DNA of 64,000 nucleotides from Solibacillus sp040274725 (GTDB lineage: Bacteria > Bacillota > Bacilli > Bacillales_A > Planococcaceae): the NCBI GenBank assembly GCA_040274725.1, contig JBEMAQ010000020.1, positions 1 through 64,000 of the forward strand. Reading direction: 5' to 3'. The translations under genes and the position numbers were made by a program. The stretch's first letter is position 1. Each line of letters begins with the position of its first letter. Below, one piece after another: positions 43,465 through 52,464 of this stretch. The notes below the pieces were generated by a model. The model had not been told where the DNA came from. It saw only the letters and a list, made by a program, of their open reading frames with translations, and searched no databases.

Positions 43465-43669
43465 AATTTATTCCTCCTAAACTATTGACAGTACCGACTT
43501 TAGCATAGAAAAATAGCGATTTACGGAGGGAAATGTTACCAAGCATCTTTGTTACAAAGTATGACGCCGAAGCTTTAGAGGCTGAGTGCGCTTTTTAACA
43601 ACTACATGACAAATGTTACAATTACTACAATTTGGGGGAGTTGGCGAGTCGGAGGAGTATTTACCATGA

Positions 43670-43702
43670 GAAAAGGACATGCCGCAGAGGGACATGTCCT
43701 AC
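43670..43702 (-). terminator. Terminator of the AlkD-like gene
   Basis: On the minus strand AGGACATG pairs with CATGTCCT, loop of 11, then TTTCTC. Confidence 0.7.
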
Positions 43703-43705
43703 TAG

Positions 43706-44362
43706 CTAACGCTTCATCGCACGTAGCATAACCTTTGTTTGTGGATCAATTTGACGCGACTCACATATTTTTTGAATGGCCTTATTGTAATTCCATGTTG
43801 GCATTGTTGTGTTTTGTAAAAAGGGGAGTACTTTGTTCGGCGCCTTTATATAGGCAATCGACACAGCCCATGCAACGGCCATTTGAATGTAATAGTGCTC
43901 TGTCGTTTCCTGTTCCAACTGCGCAAGTACTTCCTCTCTATAATCAGTTGTCACGTAATACGTTAAATACATGACGTAAATAAAACGGCGTGTGAAGGGT
44001 GCAGGATCATCTCGCAATGTTTGCAGCCAGTTCCAGTAGGCAGCCATATGCTTTTTCGTCTCTTTTAGTGAGGAACAAAGCCCGTCCGTTACACCCCAGT
44101 TGTCCATATACGGGGAAAACTGCTCCAGTAGCTGCATGCGTTCTTCTACAGTGACTGGCACAAGTCCGAGCACAAACGCGCGGAGCTGGACGTCCTCGTG
44201 ATAAACAGGCTCTTCCTGCAAAAATGCTCGCCATGCCCCGGACTTTGTAAGTTCTTTGGCCATTTGGCGCAAAATCGGTACACGCACACCGACGATTGGA
44301 TAGTTCGTGTCCACCAATTTCCTAATAAATTGTTTATAAGCCTCATCAGCTACGTAGCGTAT
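43706..44362 (-). CDS. AlkD-like DNA alkylation repair protein, apparent ATA start
   Basis: HEAT-repeat DNA glycosylase-like protein with the family opening RKLVDTNYPIVGVRVPILRQ and MDNWGVTDGLC, LRDDPAPFTRRFIYVMYL and MAVAWAVSIAYIKAP. AlkD-type enzymes excise bulky or charged alkylated bases. No ATG, GTG or suitable TTG exists at the expected N-terminus: a TAG is followed by AAGGAAGGG, then ATTTTC, then ATA at 44362, six bases from the ribosome site. Starting there gives 218 residues and the YVADEAYKQF helix the family has before IGVR. A TTG at 44317 is the only standard alternative and would remove that helix. Confidence 0.8.
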   Translation of the reverse strand: MRYVADEAYKQFIRKLVDTNYPIVGVRVPILRQMAKELTKSGAWRAFLQEEPVYHEDVQLRAFVLGLVPVTVEERMQLLEQFSPYMDNWGVTDGLCSSLKETKKHMAAYWNWLQTLRDDPAPFTRRFIYVMYLTYYVTTDYREEVLAQLEQETTEHYYIQMAVAWAVSIAYIKAPNKVLPFLQNTTMPTWNYNKAIQKICESRQIDPQTKVMLRAMKR

Positions 44363-44542
44363 GAAAATCCCTTCCTTCTATAAAGATTGTAGAAAAAACG
44401 TATAAAATGTAAAATCATGGGTTAATTTAACATCAAATTCACAGAAAATTTAGTTATTTTAAAGAAAAATGTGCGTTAATAGATGCAATTTTCAAAAGAA
44501 AAGGGTACAATAATAATATACTAACATAAAGGGGAACTGCGT

Positions 44543-44734
44543 ATGATAACCGGTCAGTTAGAGCGAGCATTCCAATTAGCGGAAAAACATAAGCTCGACG
44601 TAAGCACAATTTTAGAACTTAACAAGATTATTGCCAAGGAGGTAAACAACTCTTCTGCTACTGAAGAGAAGGTTTTATTACAAATCGTAAAACTTCTTGA
44701 GAATAATAAAACAATCTTAAAGGAGGCAACCTAA
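44543..44734 (+). CDS. Hypothetical 63-aa helical protein
   Basis: ATG 44543 behind AAAGGGGAA. All-helical, MITGQLERAFQLAEKHKLDV then NKIIAKE and VLLQIVKLLENNK; no membrane segment. Size recalls Spo0E-like phosphatases, but the SQ-x-LD motif is absent. Followed at once by a second ribosome site and a 15-codon frame, then a terminator, so the pair is a complete small transcription unit. Not recognised. Confidence 0.6.
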   Translation: MITGQLERAFQLAEKHKLDVSTILELNKIIAKEVNNSSATEEKVLLQIVKLLENNKTILKEAT

Positions 44735-44737
44735 CAA

Positions 44738-44785
44738 TTGAAACAACAAATTGAATTATTTGATGATTTAGACACATTTGACTAA
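44738..44785 (+). CDS. 15-codon acidic micro-protein candidate
   Basis: TTG 44738 follows AAAGGAGG at a distance of 11 bases; the frame reads MKQQIELFDDLDTFD and its TAA forms the base of the terminator stem. The ribosome site, the tight coupling to the 63-residue gene and the terminator all argue for expression, but the size leaves doubt. Confidence 0.4.
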   Translation: MKQQIELFDDLDTFD

Positions 44786-44826
44786 AGGCGCTACTCAACC
44801 AAAGATTTACGAGTAGCGCCTTTTAC
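44785..44826 (+). terminator. Intrinsic terminator of the two small genes
   Basis: AAAGGCGCTACTC pairs with GAGTAGCGCCTTTT. Confidence 0.9.
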
Positions 44827-45031
44827 TATGCGTAAAAACAAAAAAGCAGAGCGCCTAAAACAGACTAATTTCCTTCAATTATAAAGCGACTAATGGCTAG
44901 CGCTAGCATTACACGAAATATTTTATACTCTCATAAGAGAATTAAATTATAGAAACAAACATATATGTATCATATCAAATATTAATAAAAGTTACCTTTT
45001 GTAGTTTGTAACTTTTTAGGAGGAAGATTAT

Positions 45032-45967
45032 ATGTCTCTTTTAATGAAGAATTTTAAATTCTTTATTAAGAAATATCTACAGAAAACATCTCCAGTACTA
45101 TGCACAAAATCTCTTTATTTTAGAATATTTCGCAAATTCCTAAATTTAGAAGAACCTCAAGGTTTTAATGAAAAAATCCAGTGGCTAAAGTTTAACTATC
45201 AACATCCTCTTATTGTACAATGTGCGGACAAGTATAGAATGCGCGAATATGTCAATAAATTAGGATTACAACATCTTCTGCCTAAAATACATGGTGTTTG
45301 GGAAGAGAGTAGTCAAATTGATTGGGAGGCGTTACCTGAAAGATTTGCGATGAAATGCAATCACGGTTGCTGCTATAACATCATCTGTACGGATAAGAAT
45401 CAGCTAGATAAGGACCAAGCAGGTCTTCAACTAAATAAATGGCTCGTAACGGATTATAGTTACAATGCATGCGAACTTCATTATTCAAAAATAAAGCCTT
45501 TAATTATTTGTGAGGAATTTTTAGAAAACAAAAATCATATTTTACCTGATGATTATAAATTTTACTGTTTTAATGGACAACCTAAAGTAATCATTGTTTG
45601 TTCTGAAAGAGAACCAAATAAATTAGATATTAGACGTGAATTTTATGATTTAGATTGGAATGTACTTGAAATTGGGGATAAGCCCAATGAGCAAAAGACA
45701 AAGAAGCCAGATAGTCTTAATGAAATGATTGAATATGCAACAATACTTGCTAGATCATTTCCATTTGTAAGAGTCGATTTTTATGAAGTAGATTCTAAAC
45801 CGGTTTTAGGAGAATTAACGTTTACTCCTGGAGCAGGATTAGCAACATTTCATAGTGAAGAAGGAAATCGATATTTAGGAGATTTATTAACATTACCGGC
45901 TAAGTATGAAGGAGATTATGACTCTCATTCAGAACCTTTCCCAAAATCTATCAAACCCTTAACGTGA
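45032..45967 (+). CDS. TupA-like ATP-grasp protein
   Basis: 311 residues, GGAGGAAG site. The family signature GFNEKIQWLKFNYQHPL, then CADKYRMREYV, FAMKCNHGCCYNIIC (ATP loop), KPLIICEEFLE, DYKFYCFNGQPKVIIV and FVRVDFYEV..KPVLGELTF are all present. TupA-like proteins take part in building surface polysaccharides or teichuronopeptide by linking amino acids to sugars; the acceptor here is unknown. It is followed after 25 bases by an O-acyltransferase gene, supporting a role in decorating an envelope polymer. Confidence 0.88.
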   Translation: MSLLMKNFKFFIKKYLQKTSPVLCTKSLYFRIFRKFLNLEEPQGFNEKIQWLKFNYQHPLIVQCADKYRMREYVNKLGLQHLLPKIHGVWEESSQIDWEALPERFAMKCNHGCCYNIICTDKNQLDKDQAGLQLNKWLVTDYSYNACELHYSKIKPLIICEEFLENKNHILPDDYKFYCFNGQPKVIIVCSEREPNKLDIRREFYDLDWNVLEIGDKPNEQKTKKPDSLNEMIEYATILARSFPFVRVDFYEVDSKPVLGELTFTPGAGLATFHSEEGNRYLGDLLTLPAKYEGDYDSHSEPFPKSIKPLT

Positions 45968-45992
45968 TGTTATTTGTATTAGGAGGTAAAAA

Positions 45993-47996
45993 ATGGAGAG
46001 AAAATTCAGGCATGAAATAGAAGGTTTAAGAGCAGTTGCGGCTCTACTTGTTGCTGTTTATCATATCTGGTTGGGCAATGTTTCAGGTGGAGTCGATGTT
46101 TTTTTTGTAGTCTCTGGTTTTTTAATTACGTTGTCTCTCCTAAATGAATACGAAAGAACTGGAAAAATTAACTTTCTTGACTATTTACTAAAGTTGGCAA
46201 AACGATTATTTCCATTAGCATTCACCGTTTTATTTTTTGTAATACTTGCATCTATATTATTATTGCCTCAAATTTTATGGAATCAAACGATTAAAGAAAT
46301 CATTGCATCTGCCTTATATATAGAAAATTGGCAATTAGCTCGAAACGCTGTCGATTACCTAGCACAAAATAATGAAGCAAGTCCTGTCCAGCATTTTTGG
46401 GCGATGTCCGTTCAAGGTCAGTTTTATTTTATATGGCCGATTCTACTTCTTTTATCGATTATCCTAGCAAAGTATATATTTAAAAAAAATATTCGATCTA
46501 CTTTTCTTCTTACTATGATAATTGTTTTTTGCCTTTCGCTTACTTACTCCATTTATTTAACAGCACAAAATCAACCTTGGGCGTACTTTGATACGTTTAC
46601 AAGAGTATGGGAATTTAGTATGGGTGGAATTCTCGCTTTAACGATTTCCAAGATTATGTTACGTAAATCCATTAGTGTAATTCTTGGTTGGCTTGGCCTA
46701 GTGGGGTTAATAAGTTGTGGGTTTATTTTACAAGTAGGGAGTGTTTTTCCAGGTTATGCAGCGCTTTGGCCAACACTATGCGCCGCTTTTATACTATTGG
46801 CAGGAAATCAAGGAGGAAAATTTGGTGTTCACCAATTATTAAGTAGTAAAGTATTAGTTAATTTCGGTGGCATTGCCTATGGGTTTTATTTGTGGCATTG
46901 GCCAATCTTAATCTTTTATTATTTATTAACTGGTAATGAAAAAGTAAATGCATTAGATGGATGCATGATTATTATCTTTTCAATAGTTCTTGCCTATTCA
47001 ACTACGTATTTTATAGAAAAACCGTACAGAACAAAACAAATTACGAGTAGATTTAAACTGGCGTTATTTTCCTTGTGCTTTGTTATGCCAATTTTACTAT
47101 TATCAGTTGGTTGGTATTCTTCTATAAAGTATTTAAGTAAGCCGGACATTGCCTATGCCAATATTGATAATTATCCTGGGGCACAAGTTTTTCTAAAAGA
47201 AGATAAAGATAAATTTGTCAATGACCTTGAAAATTTTGCCCCAACTCCTTTACAAGTTAGAAATGATTTGCCTATCGCCTATTATGATGGTTGTCATCAA
47301 AAAATGGGTATTCCTGAAATGATCGAATGTGAATATGGTGCGACAGAAAATTGGGATTATACAATTGCATTAGTAGGTGGTTCACATGCATTGCAGTGGC
47401 TTCCTTCATTACGAAGTTTTGCGGAAGAAGAAAATGTGAAGATATTAAATTATACAAAAGCTGTCTGTCGTTTTACATTAGATCAACAGGTGGAAGAAGA
47501 TTGTAAGCAATGGAATGAACAAGTAGTAGAAAGGTTAATTTCTAAACAACCAGATTTAGTTGTCACAACAGCTGATGTTGGCCAAGATCTTATGCCCATT
47601 GTTCCTACTGACTATTTGGCTATGTGGGAACTATTGAAGGAGAATAAAATCGATGTTTTTGCAATAAGAGATAATCCTTGGATGAACTTTGACGTCCCTT
47701 ATTGCGTGGATGTAAATGGAACAGACTCAAATAAATGTATTGTGGAGAGAGAGGACGTTTTGTTGTCTGAGAGTCCATGGAGTCAATTAGAAGAAACGCC
47801 AATAAACGTACATTATACAGATTTGAATGATTACATTTGTGATCAAGACTTTTGTAATCCAATTGAAGGTAACGTGTTAGTGTATCGCGATGATAACCAC
47901 ATTTCAGCAGCATACTCCCGCACATTGGGCCCCATGTTAAAAGAAAGGCTCATGCCAGTGTTAGAAAAGAAGGTTAAAAGTTCCGCAGTAAAATAG
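45993..47996 (+). CDS. Acyltransferase-3 with C-terminal SGNH domain (OafA type)
   Basis: 667 residues, AGGAGG site. Opening FRHEIEGLRAVAALLVAVYH with the catalytic His and GGVDVFFVVSGFLI, then ten membrane helices to about 385. After a short membrane-proximal linker comes an SGNH domain (about 425-660) with nucleophile motif VGGSHALQW and the distal pair in DDNHIS. This layout O-acetylates peptidoglycan or surface polysaccharide, moving the acyl group across the membrane and attaching it outside. With the TupA-like gene it forms a two-gene envelope-modification unit. Confidence 0.92.
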   Translation: MERKFRHEIEGLRAVAALLVAVYHIWLGNVSGGVDVFFVVSGFLITLSLLNEYERTGKINFLDYLLKLAKRLFPLAFTVLFFVILASILLLPQILWNQTIKEIIASALYIENWQLARNAVDYLAQNNEASPVQHFWAMSVQGQFYFIWPILLLLSIILAKYIFKKNIRSTFLLTMIIVFCLSLTYSIYLTAQNQPWAYFDTFTRVWEFSMGGILALTISKIMLRKSISVILGWLGLVGLISCGFILQVGSVFPGYAALWPTLCAAFILLAGNQGGKFGVHQLLSSKVLVNFGGIAYGFYLWHWPILIFYYLLTGNEKVNALDGCMIIIFSIVLAYSTTYFIEKPYRTKQITSRFKLALFSLCFVMPILLLSVGWYSSIKYLSKPDIAYANIDNYPGAQVFLKEDKDKFVNDLENFAPTPLQVRNDLPIAYYDGCHQKMGIPEMIECEYGATENWDYTIALVGGSHALQWLPSLRSFAEEENVKILNYTKAVCRFTLDQQVEEDCKQWNEQVVERLISKQPDLVVTTADVGQDLMPIVPTDYLAMWELLKENKIDVFAIRDNPWMNFDVPYCVDVNGTDSNKCIVEREDVLLSESPWSQLEETPINVHYTDLNDYICDQDFCNPIEGNVLVYRDDNHISAAYSRTLGPMLKERLMPVLEKKVKSSAVK

Positions 47997-48105
47997 TAAA
48001 AGCATGGGTGCTTCATGTGTACGATAATGATTCAAACTAGAGCTTGCTTCAAGAGGCAATGTAATCGTAAAATCGATTTCAATAATTAATTATTCATGTA
48101 ACCTC

Positions 48106-48164
48106 TAAACGCTCCCGACAGAATTTGCAACATTTTTGCAAATTTGATTGGGAGCGTTTTTTTA
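48106..48164 (+). terminator. Intrinsic terminator after the acyltransferase gene
   Basis: AAACGCTCCC pairs with GGGAGCGTTT, with an inner TTTGCAA/TTGCAAA stem, then TTTTTT. Confidence 0.85.
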
Positions 48165-48175
48165 AAGATAGTTTG

Positions 48176-48300
48176 TCAAATTAAGCGCAACAGTTCTTCC
48201 TCAAATGCCTCGTATGCAGTTTTCCAACCAACAAATTCTAAGAAACAATTATTTGGATATAAGAATAGGGTAGTTTCAGATTCCCTTCCTGATAAAAGAT
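48176..48300 (-). pseudogene. 3' remnant of an IS30-family transposase
   Basis: The minus-strand frame ending at TGA 48176 reads NNCFLEFVGWKTAYEAFEEE, then LLRLI. This matches the C-terminus usual for IS30 transposases (CLGWKTPYEVF..ELL). Only about 40 codons remain and no DDE core is left. The rest of 48.3-48.5 kb before thyA is unrecognised debris, including a short plus-strand frame ending IELTPLNDNAEFKRAKRKVI and five more residues. Confidence 0.6.
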
Positions 48301-48534
48301 TTAATGGAGTTCGTGAAGTAGCGGCAATTTATCCAAGGTATTATAAAATCAAAGTATCATTTGCAATGAAGATAGGATTAAATTAATTGAATTGACGCCA
48401 TTGAACGATAACGCTGAATTTAAACGAGCAAAACGCAAAGTTATTGAAGGAATTACATGAATTAGACTGAATTCAACAAAAAAACTTATTTTCGTCTATA
48501 ATAATGTGGAATGATATTTGGAGGTGGCCTTTTC

Positions 48535-49515
48535 GTGGCAAATGAGTTGGAACAAACGTATTTAGATTTTTTACAGCATATTTTGGATTACGGTGTGAAG
48601 AAGGAAGACCGTACGGGTACGGGGACGATTAGTGTATTTGGTTATCAAATGCGCTTTGATTTGTCAAAGGGTTTTCCGCTATTTACGACGAAGCGCACGC
48701 CGTTTAGACTAATCGCGAGTGAGCTACTGTGGTTTATTAAAGGGGATACAAATATTCAGTATTTGTTAAAAAATAATAATCATATATGGGACGAGTGGGC
48801 GTTCAAGCGCTGGGTAGAGTCGGATGAATACACAGGTCTTGATATGACCGACTTCGGTAATCGTTGCTTAGTTGATGCAGCATTTAATGAGGTATACCAG
48901 ACTGAGATGAAAGCCTTCTGTGAGCGCGTCCTTGCAGATGATGACTTTGCGCGTAAATACGGCGACCTTGGTAATGTGTACGGCAAGCAATGGCGCCATT
49001 GGACGGATTCAGAGGGCAACGAAATTGATCAGCTGCAAGATGCAATCAACCAAATCAAAAATAATCCAGATTCACGCCGCATTATTGTGTCGGCGTGGAA
49101 TCCAGAAGATGTAATCAATGCAGGGGCGAAGGGGAGTAAGTCAGCACTTCCACCATGCCACGCGCTATTCCAATTTTATGTGGCGAACGGCAAGCTGTCT
49201 TGTCAACTGTATCAGCGCAGCGGGGATTCGTTCCTCGGCATCAACTTCAACATCCCGTCTTACGCGCTCTTAACCCACCTCATTGCCAAAGAATGCGGCC
49301 TTGAAGTAGGGGAGTTCATTCATACGATTGGCGATGCGCACATTTACTCAAACCATATTGAGCAGGTGAAGGAACAGCTGTCACGCGAAGTACGTGATTT
49401 GCCAACCTTAACAATTAACGCGGCCGGGAAATCGATTTTTGATATTGAATTAGAAGATTTAGTCATTGATGGCTATGACCCACACCCAGGGATTAAAGCG
49501 CCGATAGCGGTGTAA
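48535..49515 (+). CDS. thyA: Thymidylate synthase
   Basis: 326 residues from GTG 48535 (TTGGAGGTGG upstream; the longer frame from 48511 starts before that site). Catalytic Cys in ALPPCHALFQFYV, folate- and dUMP-contact segments SRRIIVSAWNPEDV and YQRSGDSFLGINFNIPSYA, and GDAHIYSNH. It has the 50-residue insertion (ESDEYTGLDMTDFGNRCLVD region) found in the staphylococcal/lactobacillar class. Converts dUMP to dTMP with methylene-tetrahydrofolate; the dihydrofolate it makes is recycled by the DHFR encoded 7.5 kb away instead of next door. Confidence 0.96.
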   Translation: MANELEQTYLDFLQHILDYGVKKEDRTGTGTISVFGYQMRFDLSKGFPLFTTKRTPFRLIASELLWFIKGDTNIQYLLKNNNHIWDEWAFKRWVESDEYTGLDMTDFGNRCLVDAAFNEVYQTEMKAFCERVLADDDFARKYGDLGNVYGKQWRHWTDSEGNEIDQLQDAINQIKNNPDSRRIIVSAWNPEDVINAGAKGSKSALPPCHALFQFYVANGKLSCQLYQRSGDSFLGINFNIPSYALLTHLIAKECGLEVGEFIHTIGDAHIYSNHIEQVKEQLSREVRDLPTLTINAAGKSIFDIELEDLVIDGYDPHPGIKAPIAV

Positions 49516-49522
49516 TGGGGGA

Positions 49523-49556
49523 GAACGGTAACTTTAATTAGTTGCCGTTTTTTTAT
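49523..49556 (+). terminator. Intrinsic terminator of thyA
   Basis: AACGGTAACT pairs with AGTTGCCGTT, then TTTTTA. Confidence 0.9.
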
Positions 49557-49590
49557 TTGCCAAATTTCAGCTTATGATTAGTAGGTATTA

Positions 49591-49637
49591 GAAAAGACAG
49601 CATGACACGCTAAACAGCGCGTCATCCTGTCTTTTCT
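49591..49637 (+). terminator. Second hairpin, plus strand
   Basis: AAAGACAGCATGAC.CGC pairs with GCG.GTCATCCTGTCTTT, then TCTTC. A back-up terminator before the convergent efflux gene. Confidence 0.65.
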
Positions 49638-49663
49638 TCGGTGGGTTTCTTCCTATTAAAATA

Positions 49664-49693
49664 AAAAAGCAGGGACAAAATTTTGTCCCTGCC
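49664..49693 (-). terminator. Terminator of the MFS efflux gene
   Basis: GCAGGGACAAAATTTTGTCC forms a perfect dyad with the final CTGC and is followed on the minus strand by TTTTTTATTTT. Confidence 0.9.
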
Positions 49694-49698
49694 TGTTC

Positions 49699-51114
49699 TT
49701 AATGACCTACTGGCTTCGCGTTTTTCACGAAGAATGAACCGACTAAACCAAGTACTGAAATAACCGTTACAACGATAAACGCTGTGTGTACACCGTGTGC
49801 TAAAAATTCTGCTGGTAAGGCATTGTTGAATTTTTCGATGTAGCTTTGTTGACCGATTGTGAACATTGTAATCGCAACCGCTGTACCAGAAGCACCAGCG
49901 ATTTGTGTTAATGTGTTTAGTGCTGCAGAACCGTCAGCGAACATTTGCGGTTGAAGTGAGTTCATTGCATTTGTTTGCGCTGGCATGATTGTCATTGATA
50001 CACCTACGAAGAATACACATAGGTTGACGATGATAATCCATGTAGCAGTTGTTGCAGAAATTGTTGTTAAGAATACGATCATTGATACTAAAATCATCGT
50101 GAAACCGATACGTGTAAAGATTTTTGCGCCCACTTTATCGAAGTTGACACCAACAATTGGTGACATGATGATGTTCAGTACGTTACCTGGTAGCATACAT
50201 AGACCCGCTGTTAAAGCAGCAAAGCCTAACACTGTTTTTAAGAACATTGGAATTAAAATAGCTACCGATAAAATCATGAACATTGTCGCAACCATTAAAG
50301 CTACGCCTAATGTGAATATTGGATTTTTAAATACCGATAAGTCGATCATTGGCTCGTCCATCTTTGTTTGACGTGTGCCGAAGATAACTAATAATACTAA
50401 GCCTACTACAAGTGGTGCCCATACGATTGGTTCAGAAATTGACTTTTCTGCTAATGTAGCAAGAGCGAATACTACTCCACCAAAACCGAATGTAGAAGAA
50501 ATTAATGATAATAAATCAATTTTTGGACGTGTTACATTTGATACATTATCTACTTTCGCGAATGCTAAGAAGAGTACGATGATGTAAACAACAACCATCA
50601 TCCAGAAAATGTAGTGCCAGCTAAGTGACGATACGATAACACCTGCGATTGATGGGCCTAATGCTGGGCCGGCTGTTAAGATAATCCCGACAATCCCCAT
50701 CACTGCGCCGCGCTTTTGCACTGGGAAAATTAACATTACGACACTAAACATTAACGGTAAAATAATACCTGTTGCGAGTGCCTGTACGAAACGGCCGACT
50801 AAAAGAACCGTGAAGTTTGGAGCAAGTGCGCCGAGTAAAGAACCGATAATTGCGAAAATAACTGCTGCAATTATTAATTGACGCGTTGTAAACCAACGAA
50901 CTAAATAAGATGATAGTGGTACTAATACGGCTAATACTAATAAATAACCCGTAGTTAACCATGCTGCTGATGCTGCTGATACGTTAAAGTCTTCCATGAT
51001 ATTTGTTAAGGCCATGTTTAATGCTGTTTCCCCGAATAAACCAAGGAATGTACCAATCATTAAAACAGCCGCCATACCTTTAGGGCTTTTAACATTGAAA
51101 AAAGGTGCTGTCAT
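49699..51114 (-). CDS. DHA2-family MFS drug efflux pump
   Basis: 471 residues from ATG 51114 (AGGAGG six bases upstream; the longer frame is not needed). Fourteen membrane helices, with the MFS motif-A loop variant LVRWFTTRQLIIAAV and motif C GIILTAGPALGPSIAGVI typical of drug:proton antiporters of the EmrB/LmrB/QacA group. Substrates cannot be told. A TetR-type regulator gene 413 bases upstream on the same strand suggests control like lmrA-lmrB. Confidence 0.9.
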   Translation of the reverse strand: MTAPFFNVKSPKGMAAVLMIGTFLGLFGETALNMALTNIMEDFNVSAASAAWLTTGYLLVLAVLVPLSSYLVRWFTTRQLIIAAVIFAIIGSLLGALAPNFTVLLVGRFVQALATGIILPLMFSVVMLIFPVQKRGAVMGIVGIILTAGPALGPSIAGVIVSSLSWHYIFWMMVVVYIIVLFLAFAKVDNVSNVTRPKIDLLSLISSTFGFGGVVFALATLAEKSISEPIVWAPLVVGLVLLVIFGTRQTKMDEPMIDLSVFKNPIFTLGVALMVATMFMILSVAILIPMFLKTVLGFAALTAGLCMLPGNVLNIIMSPIVGVNFDKVGAKIFTRIGFTMILVSMIVFLTTISATTATWIIIVNLCVFFVGVSMTIMPAQTNAMNSLQPQMFADGSAALNTLTQIAGASGTAVAITMFTIGQQSYIEKFNNALPAEFLAHGVHTAFIVVTVISVLGLVGSFFVKNAKPVGH

Positions 51115-51498
51115 GTGTATCCTCCTGTACGATATTAAATTGTTGAGAAGCAATGAGTCGTGCGATATATCAAGCTTTATGCTGTCTTATAACGAGCTGT
51201 CATTTTTCATCACGTTCTCTACTATAGCAGATTTCTATTGAAAAATTCAAGAAAAAATAGACCAGTTGTTATAATTTATTTAGTGGATTTATTCTCATTT
51301 CTCAGATTTATTCAGTGAGCGAAACGATGAAAGCGGTTGCATAAAAAGAGTATACGAAAGCCTATAAATAAAGGAGATTTACGAATTGGGATAAGTGAAA
51401 TTTATGAGAAGTAGGAGATGGAGAAGTATAATAATTTAGTTTATCTGTAAACCGGTTCTCTGTTTACTGGTTGACCAATTGGACTAATGAATCGCATG

Positions 51499-51528
51499 AA
51501 AAAAAGACCTTATGTAGTAAGGTCTTTC
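51499..51528 (-). terminator. Terminator of the TetR gene
   Basis: AAAGACCTTA pairs with TAAGGTCTTT and is followed by TTTTC on the minus strand, overlapping the stop codon. The MFS gene therefore needs its own promoter, in the region 51115-51498. Confidence 0.85.
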
Positions 51529-52111
51529 ATTTGAACTGCTTTAATAAGGCAGGCAACACGTTGCTCATCGTAAGGAGTGGCTCGTTACTATGCTGTGTTA
51601 AGGAGAGCGTGACAGCGCCCTCAATCCATGCGCTGAGCGTTTTGCTAATCGTTACGGCTACATCGTCACGGTAGCCATTAGACACGAGCTTTGTATAATA
51701 CATGGACTCCCAATATTTATACGTATTCTCACAAGCTTTTCGTAGGCGTTCGCTCGTGAAAGCGGATTCAGCAGCGAGTAAACCAAAAGGCATCAACGTA
51801 TAGGAATATTCCATCACACCATTTTCCATGTCAAATAGCTTGGCCATCGCTAATAGGTGGGCATTTAATGCGTCCTCTACGTTTGGATAAGACGTCATAT
51901 AATGCTGGATGACAGCGCCAATCCGAAGCTTGGACAATTCAATTGCTTCCTCTGCTAATTGCTCCTTACCATTTGGAAAATAGTGATAGAGCGAGCCTTT
52001 TGGACAGCCGGATTCTTTTAAAATTTGGTTTAAGCCGGTTCCGTGGAAGCCTTGAAAGTAAAATAGCCTCGTTGCCGTTTCTAAAATTTTATCTTTTGTC
52101 TGTTTTGTCAT
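51527..52111 (-). CDS. TetR/AcrR regulator (LmrA/YxaF-like)
   Basis: 194 residues. N-terminal helix-turn-helix (about 8-55: KILETATRLFYFQGFHGTGL, QILKESGCPKGSLYHYFPNG) with the LmrA-type KGSLYHYFP..K sequence, then a helical ligand-binding domain with C-terminal dimer helices. Such proteins repress a neighbouring MFS efflux gene and let go when a drug binds. ATG 52111 has GGAGGAA upstream. The putative operator would lie in 51115-51500 and upstream of its own gene. Confidence 0.9.
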   Translation of the reverse strand: MTKQTKDKILETATRLFYFQGFHGTGLNQILKESGCPKGSLYHYFPNGKEQLAEEAIELSKLRIGAVIQHYMTSYPNVEDALNAHLLAMAKLFDMENGVMEYSYTLMPFGLLAAESAFTSERLRKACENTYKYWESMYYTKLVSNGYRDDVAVTISKTLSAWIEGAVTLSLTQHSNEPLLTMSNVLPALLKQFK

Positions 52112-52420
52112 CGTGTTCCTCCAACATTTATATCAATCGGTCTAGATGCGTCGAATGTATGTGTCTTGTCTTCTGCTACGATAACATAGTTTGAAACACA
52201 GTTTAAGCTAAAAGCACAAATGTTCACTAAATTATACTAGTATTAGTAAGGTGAAACGTCAGGCTGAAGTGTTAACCATTTAGCTATCCAGTCCAGTTTA
52301 AACAACTAGTGGGGAAAAAGTAAACTAAAAGTATCGAAATCAATCGTAGCAACGATTTACAGTAAGCTGACATAAGAGGGCGATTTTACCGGTTTGTAAC
52401 GTATACAAAAGTTCAACAAA

Positions 52421-52456
52421 CAAAGACCTGGCCAGCATCGCCAGACAGGTCTTCTT
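52421..52456 (-). terminator. Terminator of the dioxygenase gene
   Basis: AAGACCTGTCTGGCGATG on the minus strand pairs back through CCAGGTCTT and is followed by TGTTTG. Confidence 0.6.
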
Positions 52457-52464
52457 TCATCTAT

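Noticed and set aside
44543..44785. Toxin-antitoxin pair or Spo0E-type phosphatase
   Set aside because: No toxin-like membrane helix or DNA-binding motif, and no SQ-x-LD signature.
48300..48480. Short plus-strand frames before thyA as genes
   Set aside because: Broken, no ribosome sites, adjacent to an IS30 remnant; treated as debris.
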